Shown in pieces: positions 57,798-64,000 of a stretch of 64,000 nucleotides of DNA. Source of the stretch: Clavelina lepadiformis (taxonomy: Eukaryota; Chordata; Ascidiacea; Aplousobranchia; Clavelinidae); assembly GCF_947623445.1 (NCBI RefSeq), contig NC_135247.1:6264501-6328500 (forward strand), in the 5' to 3' direction. A program made the position numbers and the translations under genes. Positions within the stretch are counted from its first letter, which is position 1. Each line of letters starts with the position of its first letter. A model generated the notes under the pieces. The model did not search any database and was not told the DNA's origin. It saw nothing but the letters and a program-made list of their open reading frames with translations.

Positions 57798-60722
57798 ATG
57801 TACAAGTGCAAGAAACAGAAGCAGAAGAAAAAGAATAACAACAAAAGTAGGTATCATGGCATGCAACTACTGTATTGTTTTCTAGACTTTATCACTTATG
57901 TATTAAATTACACGCAAAAACAACTTGATATGTACTGTATATATAGGCAAAATAGCGTACAGTAAGTTTTATGTTTTAAAAGTTGTAACTGACGTAGTAC
58001 CACTACGAAGGGCATTTCTTTACATGTGCAAAATAAGGCGGATTTAGTGATCAAATTCACCTGAATAGCATTAAGTTTTAGTTGAGGAATTTTATACTTG
58101 AAATAAAACGTTTACTTGCAATTTTAGAACCGGCACCAGATCTTAATGCCCTGCAAGACGAAGTCGAAGAAATTAAAACTATTGTGGAGAACAAGGTTCG
58201 GCGTTTAGTAGAAGATAATATCCAGCAGCTCAATGCATTGCGACAAAGTGTGGAAAATTTGGAAGAAAAAGCTAGCGACTTTGAGAAGGTAATATTGATA
58301 ACGTGAACATATAGTATACCCTTCATATAGTAAAACGTTTATCGTTAACACGTTGTCCCATGATCTATACAAGTGTAGTAGGGTATTTCTGGTAAACTGC
58401 AACGAAACAGTTACAGTGGTAGCTCATTAAATAGAATTTGAAAGAACCAATTACTTCGAGTTAACCACCAAAGTTAGTGAAAATGACGGCAAACAATCGA
58501 AAAATCAAAAAAACAAAACGGATGTATTTTGGTAACCAATTTGTCAATTTTGTTTGTACTTTGCTTTCGAAAGGTTGGCTGTCGCTATATTTCACCGGAA
58601 AAATAATTATACGTTTGAAGCTATTTTTCACAGTTTCTTGTTAACCGCTAACTTAAATGTTATAACATGATAACCTAAATCTGATTTAAACTTTCTTCTA
58701 ATCTACAGTACATATAACTTAAATTCGACCCCAAATAGCTAAAATCAACTTCTTGCATACCCATTCTGTTTGTAATCGGCTATCGTTCACACCAAACATT
58801 ATCTTTTGCTACGTTCATTCAAAAAATATTGGTAGAAGCTATACCGTTTCTTCGTATTTTCTGGTCAGAAAACTGATGTAAGTGCCAGTAAATGGCGAAG
58901 ATAAGCTGCGGACGTGCTGGAGTAAATGTAAAAAATAAAAGAAAGCTGCCCACCAAAGTCCCCCGGAAGCGCCAGCCCTGGTAAAAGTGCTTTAATCAAG
59001 TTAGTTAGTTAGTTAGTTAGTTAGATATCGAGCTTTCACTAATATTCCGCTGGTTATGGTGCAACAAGAGCAGTAAGGTTGCGCACTGCGTACAAAGAGG
59101 TTAAGTTCTCAGACAAACATTTATATAAAATGCTTACAATAGCTATTCAAGCACTTTAACTTGCAGTACGGCAATAGTTAATAACGGTAAAAATTGTTAT
59201 TTTGCTGGACGTTGGTATTAGGCACGCACTATACAGAGTGTTTGACAGCCGTAGATATTTCTCCGCAAACGGAAACAAGTTTGTTTATGACTAGCAGTCA
59301 GATACTTCACACTGAGCAAAGCCTGGGTTGGCAAGCATAGGCCTTACACCAAGCAAAAGAAGAAGCATTATTCTATATATAGAACATTTTTTAATTTACG
59401 ATCAGATGATTCGTACAACCAATTGTATTAGACGTCGAAACGAATAGCAAGAAAAAAGAAGGCGCAAGCAACTTGCTGTGGACTGTTTTCCTGCTGTCCC
59501 AATGCTCTATATTTCTTGTCGGGTGGCTGCTTGAAAAAAAGAAAGAGAACTAAATCTAATACAACCAGTAAATCATCGGCGAGAGGTATTTTGGTGCTAA
59601 TTAACTAACTTTGTGTATTATTATTCCCATACATTCATCACTTATCTGTTTTTATAAAAAAAAATGGGTTGGATTTTCCACTGACTTGTCCTTTAGGATT
59701 TGTAGGTTAAGTATATTACAAATTTTTTTAATCTGTCAAGAACCGAACTTGTTTTAAGCTAAAGGTTACTGAGCATTAGCCTCATATATTCTTTTCAAAA
59801 TACGTTTAATTAACATTATATGTTTGATTGATGATTTAGCTTGTAACAAAGACAATGATTCTGCATTAAAAGTGATTGTTTTAAACATAATTCACAATAA
59901 TAATTCAAATAAATTTTCTTTTAAAATAAAAAGCAAGTAATATGTACTCAATAACATCCGCACGTGTTTGATGTCAACGTCTTCGCAGTTCTCTTGGTGT
60001 CCATTTGGTATGACAACCGTTGGCCTATGTAACGTTATATAACCCAAGAAGGTGGTTTTCCAGTGTTTGTGTTGTTTTTCCCAAACAACTATTGTTTCGC
60101 ATATATTCTATTTGCCAGCAAAGCCAATTAGGTGTAATTAGGCCACCCCTGTACATTCGTACAAGAATACACTTGTAACTAGAATAATATAGTTAGTTAA
60201 ACCAAACCACATAGTTCTTTCCTTGATCCAACAGGCAGCAAGCCAGTACTTAATTTATTTAAACTGAATTTTTGATGTCTTTCAGCTAGCGACGATTCCC
60301 CCGGAAGCAAACAAAGAGTGTCATGGGAAATAGAGTTGACCGAAGTCGAAGGAAAGGAAGTAAATGCAACACAAGAAAATCAAACTGAGATTGAAGAAAC
60401 GGAAACTTTAATGAAAAAATCGCAAGTGGAAAAGTAAGCAATCTTCCAAAAATTGTCTATCCGTCTCATATGTATGATCTACCGTACATATTTGGATAAG
60501 TATTAGATTTACAATCTGTGTTATTTTTTAAATAGTGGAAAAACTGTTAACTTGACACTGCAAACGGCGGAGACCGTGAAGGACGAACCAAGAGCAACCG
60601 AAGAATACCAGAAAAAAGTTGAAGAATTACTCGCTTTAGACAAAACAAACCACAAAAGAAAATTTCCTAATATTTTTCGTACGTTACTTTCGAAAACGTG
60701 CTGCAGGAAACGAAATCCGTAA
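57798..60722 (+). CDS. R-SNARE/VAMP-like protein 2, Cys-rich instead of membrane helix, 232 aa
   Basis: Five exons join in frame: 57798-57846, 58128-58288, 59432-59585, 60286-60433, 60536-60722. Exon number and phases (1, 0, 1, 2) match the upstream paralog. A lysine-rich start (MYKCKKQKQKKKNNN) stands for the long basic exon 1 of the paralog. Exon 2 encodes the SNARE-like helix (about 22-78): LQDEVEEIKTIVENKVRRLV, then LNALRQSVENLEEKASDFEK, continuing into TSKRIARKKK, close to VAMP8 TSQKVARK. The central arginine of R-SNAREs is absent (VEDNIQQL) and one residue is extra here. Exon 3 has CCGLFSCC (C85, C86, C91, C92) and C103 before KKRKR, reminiscent of the palmitoylated SNAP-25 linker (CGLCVCPC). 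There is no transmembrane helix. The acidic tail ends in SKTCCRKRNP, with another CC pair. The exon 3 acceptor (TGTATTAG) is weak but phase demands it. Function unknown, inferred membrane-attached SNARE-like. Confidence 0.72.
58600..58790 (+). repeat. Dispersed repeat family C, copy 3 (in intron)
   Basis: Matches the 47.5-kb copy over GAAGCTATTTTTCACAGTTT, CTTGTTAACC and AGCTAAAATCAACTTCTTGC. It lies in intron 2 of SNARE-like gene 2. Confidence 0.7.
59000..59023. repeat. (TTAG)n microsatellite
   Basis: About six tandem TTAG units in intron 2 of SNARE-like gene 2. Confidence 0.85.
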
Positions 60723-62718
60723 AGAAATACAGACGATCTAACTTTCCGAATGCAGACAATATAGCTACAATAAAGCTTGGGAGCTATATGGTAAAATCAA
60801 ACCTATCTGTGCCAATTTTGCGCATTCGTAAAGTCTTTTTCCCGGAAACGTTCCATATTTGCTACAGTCACTGCTGTCAAAACTGCCAGGGTTTTACCTT
60901 TTGTCTTACAATTACATTACACTGTTTTCCTTCGTCAATAGATGTTTGATTTTGTTGTTGTTTTCTTTCAAGGAAAAGATTTTGTGATAAGTGATTTAAA
61001 TATTGATAACAATCCACTGAAGTGCGTGTCAAGATCGGTTACCGTCAGCAAGGGCTTGTAAAATATTAATGTCAATGTCAATGATCAAGTCAGCTTGTTT
61101 GTACTCTTTGTCATTATTTTTCCCTCTGCCAAGGTAGTTGGATTCTCATGATTGTTTGCCTGAATGATTATGCTGAATGCCTTGTTTGATTAATTTAGCA
61201 AAATTAATCAAAAATTCGCTATCCGTTTTTAGACAGATTTTCAGCACATATACCGATACGATACAAGAAAGGACCGATTTAATTTTGAGGTTGGCAATCT
61301 CAATGCTGGGGTCACGTTATGAGAATCAAAGAACAACCCACAGAGCCGTACCTACATATAGCACAGCGGTTCTCTAACCTTTTTCCTCCCCAACCCCAAC
61401 TTTTTAGTTTCTATCACTTGTTAGGTTTTGCGATAACTGGCAAATTACAACATTTATCGGGATCTTTTTTACATCTATCAAACATACCGCAGTAAATAAG
61501 CATTAGTAGCCACCCAGCAAATGTTTATGAACTGCCTTAATTATAAGCTGCACCAAGTAATTATTTCTGATTTTCTAAATAGCTATTGATGCACGGCGAA
61601 TGGCAATACTAAGGATAAGTTGTTATATAAATGACGCAGTGTGGATTCCGTCTGCGATGAAGATTTTATGCTGAAACGTGTCACACGGGCCTGGGGTATT
61701 GAGCTACTCTAGCAAATATATGTGTCTCTGACTGCCTTCCCAGTTTACAATTATTTTCACTTGGCATTATAGTGCCTGTATGTTCGACATCTTGTTTCTG
61801 ATATACGAGCGAATTGCCAAACCCCTCGCATGAGTTAGAAACGATTTTCCATTATTTAGACAGGGAACACCTTTTCACATCAGGTGCTTACAATATAGTG
61901 GTTTTTGAGCTAGTTTGTGTGTTGCTTGTTGGCCTGTCGAGCAGAATTGTCAAGCAAAAGTCACAGTTGACGTTGAAATGTCAATCCTGCTGATATGGAC
62001 ACCTGCCATTGTTTTACTGGAAAATTGTACTTTGAGTTGACCAATATACGGTGTCATAAACATTTCCTTAACCAACAAGGAGAGCGTTATATTGATAATG
62101 ATATTTATCACATGTCGGCAGAGAACACAGTTATTTTTTCGTTAAAGCTGAATGCTACGGATTTAGCTGACTGTTCAGTGTTACGTAGCGTTTCCATAAC
62201 AACTAGGCCTACTCCTAAAACGCCAAATCTGTGCACTTCACATTTACATTATATTATGCATTACAGGAAGCGAAAGCTGATACGTAATAGCCGTCAACCT
62301 ATTGTCTGAGCTTGATTTTGTTTTCCAAGTTCGTTTTCAGTTGCCTGTCTTGGCTAGCTACTTTTACTATATTTAATCGTTTGTATGTAATATAAATTGA
62401 GAACGCGTTGTGTTGGTTAACTAATATAACGTCCTTTGTTGCTTTTACAGCCAATTTTAAATTTTGCTAAAAAAAGAATTAGATATTCGATGGATTGTAG
62501 ATGAGCGTCTTTCCATGTAACTTAAGGCTAAATTGTATATGCGTGCTGTCCAATCTGATAATTTTAATTTAAGAGCTTATAGTTAGGTGTATGTTGAACC
62601 ACTATACAGTACATAAAGTATCTGTTTACTTATTTATTACAACTACCAAGGCCTTTTTAAGTGTAAAAGCCTTGATGAAGCCAGTAAATTACAAATCAAA
62701 CAAAAAGCCGAGAAGAAG
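60723..62718. other. Intergenic; nothing recognised
   Basis: 3' side of SNARE-like gene 2. Frames such as 61995-62309 show no family resemblance. The start of the AA15-like fragment follows at 62719. Confidence 0.45.
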
Positions 62719-62989
62719 ATGTCACACTCTAAAGTTAGTTTATACACGATTGCTACTCTTGTAACTTTTTGCTGTGTAGGATTTATACTTGTGATTCTTT
62801 CAGTTTCTGCAGTATATGCTGCCCGCGTCTACGATCACGGAAGGTTACTTAAACCTCCAAGCAGGGCAAGCATGTTCAGGGCATTCAAACTGTATATGAT
62901 CCGTATGTCATTCCCTACATAGACATCATACAGGCAAATCACAACAACATAGGACTAAATTGTGGCGGACTAAATATAATCTTATAAAA
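62719..62989 (+). pseudogene. AA15 lytic polysaccharide monooxygenase-like fragment, frame-disrupted
   Basis: The ATG-initiated frame gives a strongly hydrophobic segment (residues about 8-35, ending SAVYAARVYD) followed by HGRLLKPPSRASMFRAF (from 40). The AA15 family of copper-dependent polysaccharide oxidases begins its mature chain with a His in a very similar stretch (HGRLLxPPSRASMWRxGF). About 45 nt later, in another frame, ANHNNIGLNCGGLN (62934-62975) matches the next conserved AA15 block (NYxDNxLxCGG). No canonical intron restores phase between the blocks: the donor at AAACT|GTATAT is phase 2 and the acceptor CATACAG|GCA would need phase 0. The second block also runs into a stop soon after (TTATAA). 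I therefore read it as a decayed or misassembled gene start. It could also be the first exon of a live gene running past the window, with the CGG block being coincidence. Confidence 0.42.
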
Positions 62990-63660
62990 ACCATGTTCAA
63001 CTTTCCTTGCATTTAACCATAGTTTAAGTGAATTATTGCTTCAAAGTTTAGAGAGAAATTAGCAATAACAGCAAATCTGGAGTTTGTGGTGACCCTTATG
63101 ACGCAAAAGTTAGACCACATGAGGCTGGTGGGAAATACGCTTGGGGAGTAATAACAAGGTGTCGTATTTCCCAACATTTTAAGTTATTACAGTATTTCGT
63201 CACTTTTTAGTTCTGGTGAAACCATTTTTGTGCATCATGAAATATATATCAAGGTTTTTCTTCAAGACCAGCTTTGCGTTATAGGGTTAAACGTTAAAGT
63301 AAAACGTTTTGGTCGGAAATGATATAGGGATAGGCCTATGGGCCTATACTTTTTGTTAATAAAAACGGTTCTAAACAAAACTGTTTTTATTATCAGATCA
63401 GACTTTATAGGCTCCTGTATTTAGTTACTCTTATCAAACGTTGTCTGTAACCCTTTACAGTAATTATACTTTTGTTAAAGTGTACATTCGTTTGCAGGAA
63501 TTATACAGCAGGGTACATAACTGACATTACTGTAGATATGACCGCCCAGCACAAAAAATATTTTGAGTTTTGTTTGTTTCTTTTGGAATAATATATACGA
63601 GGGTGTCCCTAAAGAATGCCTGAACAGGTAAGTTTTACAACTTAAAAGGGTAAAAAATTG
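62990..63660. other. Non-coding; nothing recognised
   Basis: No further AA15 blocks (the second copper-binding His region) were seen in any plus-strand frame. AT-rich sequence without repeats of note. Confidence 0.45.
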
Positions 63661-63667
63661 GGTTTGG

Positions 63668-63808
63668 TGACACTTAATCACGCGACACTTAATCACGCGA
63701 CGCTTAATCACCGACACATAATCACTAGGACATTTAATCACGCGACACTTAATCACGCGACACATAATCACTAGGACATTTAATCACGCGACATTTAATC
63801 ACACATTT
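63668..63808. repeat. Minisatellite, 15-bp unit ACACTTAATCACGCG with higher-order pattern
   Basis: About nine imperfect tandem units of ACA(C/T)TTAATCACGCG, interrupted by a shorter variant ACATAATCACTAGG. The variant recurs at a fixed interval, so the array has a longer composite period of about 46 bp. The minus-strand frame across it (RVIKCRVIKC) is an artefact. Confidence 0.85.
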
Positions 63809-64000
63809 TCAATGTTTATTTACATTTACAATTTACAGCAATGTTATGCATGGGAAATGTACGCAACTGCACGAAGATAGACTAAAATCTCGCTTGACAG
63901 ATAACGGTCAACTGTGTTTTGCACGCGCAGTTTCAGTGCCTTGTACCGCATTGGAATAGAAGGTTAAGTACCAGCAATTCCTTGCAGAAACGTTGCACGT

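Noticed and set aside
58128-58288. SNAP-25-type (Q-SNARE) identity for the SNARE-like gene 2
   Set aside because: The cysteine cluster resembles the SNAP-25 linker, but the helix aligns with VAMP8/VAMP2 (VEEIK start and TSKRIARK end), and there is only one helix, not two.
63475-63771. 98-codon minus-strand frame with RVIKCRVIKC repeats
   Set aside because: The peptide repeat is a translation of the minisatellite.
1-64000. CRISPR arrays, bacterial operons, prophage or viral genes
   Set aside because: The tandem repeats present are microsatellites or a minisatellite, the genes are spliced animal genes, and no viral protein motifs were recognised.

Overview
This window looks like animal nuclear DNA: AT-rich, intron-rich, with long stretches of decayed transposons between genes. 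I read the genes by joining ORF segments at splice sites, keeping codon phase and comparing with remembered protein families. The genes are general metazoan ones (UBA5, GPR89, GTF2H4, Polycomb-like, SMPDL3, LRSAM1-like). Short introns (one about 66 bp), intronless house-keeping genes and head-to-tail gene packing suggest a small-genome marine invertebrate deuterostome, possibly an ascidian tunicate. That placement is inference, and no single marker proves it.

Layout. 1-3849: no gene recognised. 3850-9632 (minus): a seven-exon gene for a 420-residue protein made of two copies of one unrecognised module. 12034-14834 (minus): an acid-sphingomyelinase-like phosphodiesterase (SMPDL3 type). 14835-22427: transposon-rich, with a decayed hAT element, a SINE-like element and MITEs. 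22428-25846 (plus): an LRSAM1-like leucine-rich-repeat gene that stops before the SAM and RING parts. 25847-29090: MITE copies. 29091-44536 (minus): a run of four genes on one strand, transcribed in the order UBA5 (ubiquitin-like UFM1 activation), GPR89 (Golgi pH regulator), GTF2H4 (TFIIH p52 subunit, 462 residues, the human length) and a 14-exon Polycomb-like gene (PHF1/MTF2/PHF19 family). 44537-49110: repeats only.

49111-60722 (plus) holds the most unusual genes: two paralogs with the same five-exon layout. Each encodes a lysine-rich N-terminus, an R-SNARE/VAMP-like coiled coil with an altered centre, a cysteine cluster plus basic patch where VAMPs have a membrane anchor, and an acidic or serine-rich C-terminal extension. 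Between them lie two hAT-type elements with perfect 8-bp target-site duplications. 62719-62975 (plus) carries a signal-anchor-like segment followed by a motif matching the N-terminus of AA15 lytic polysaccharide monooxygenases, apparently frame-disrupted. A 15-bp minisatellite sits near the right edge.

Exon coordinates come from manual reading. Internal phase consistency is a strong check for the multi-exon genes, but untranslated regions, promoters and transcription starts were not determined.
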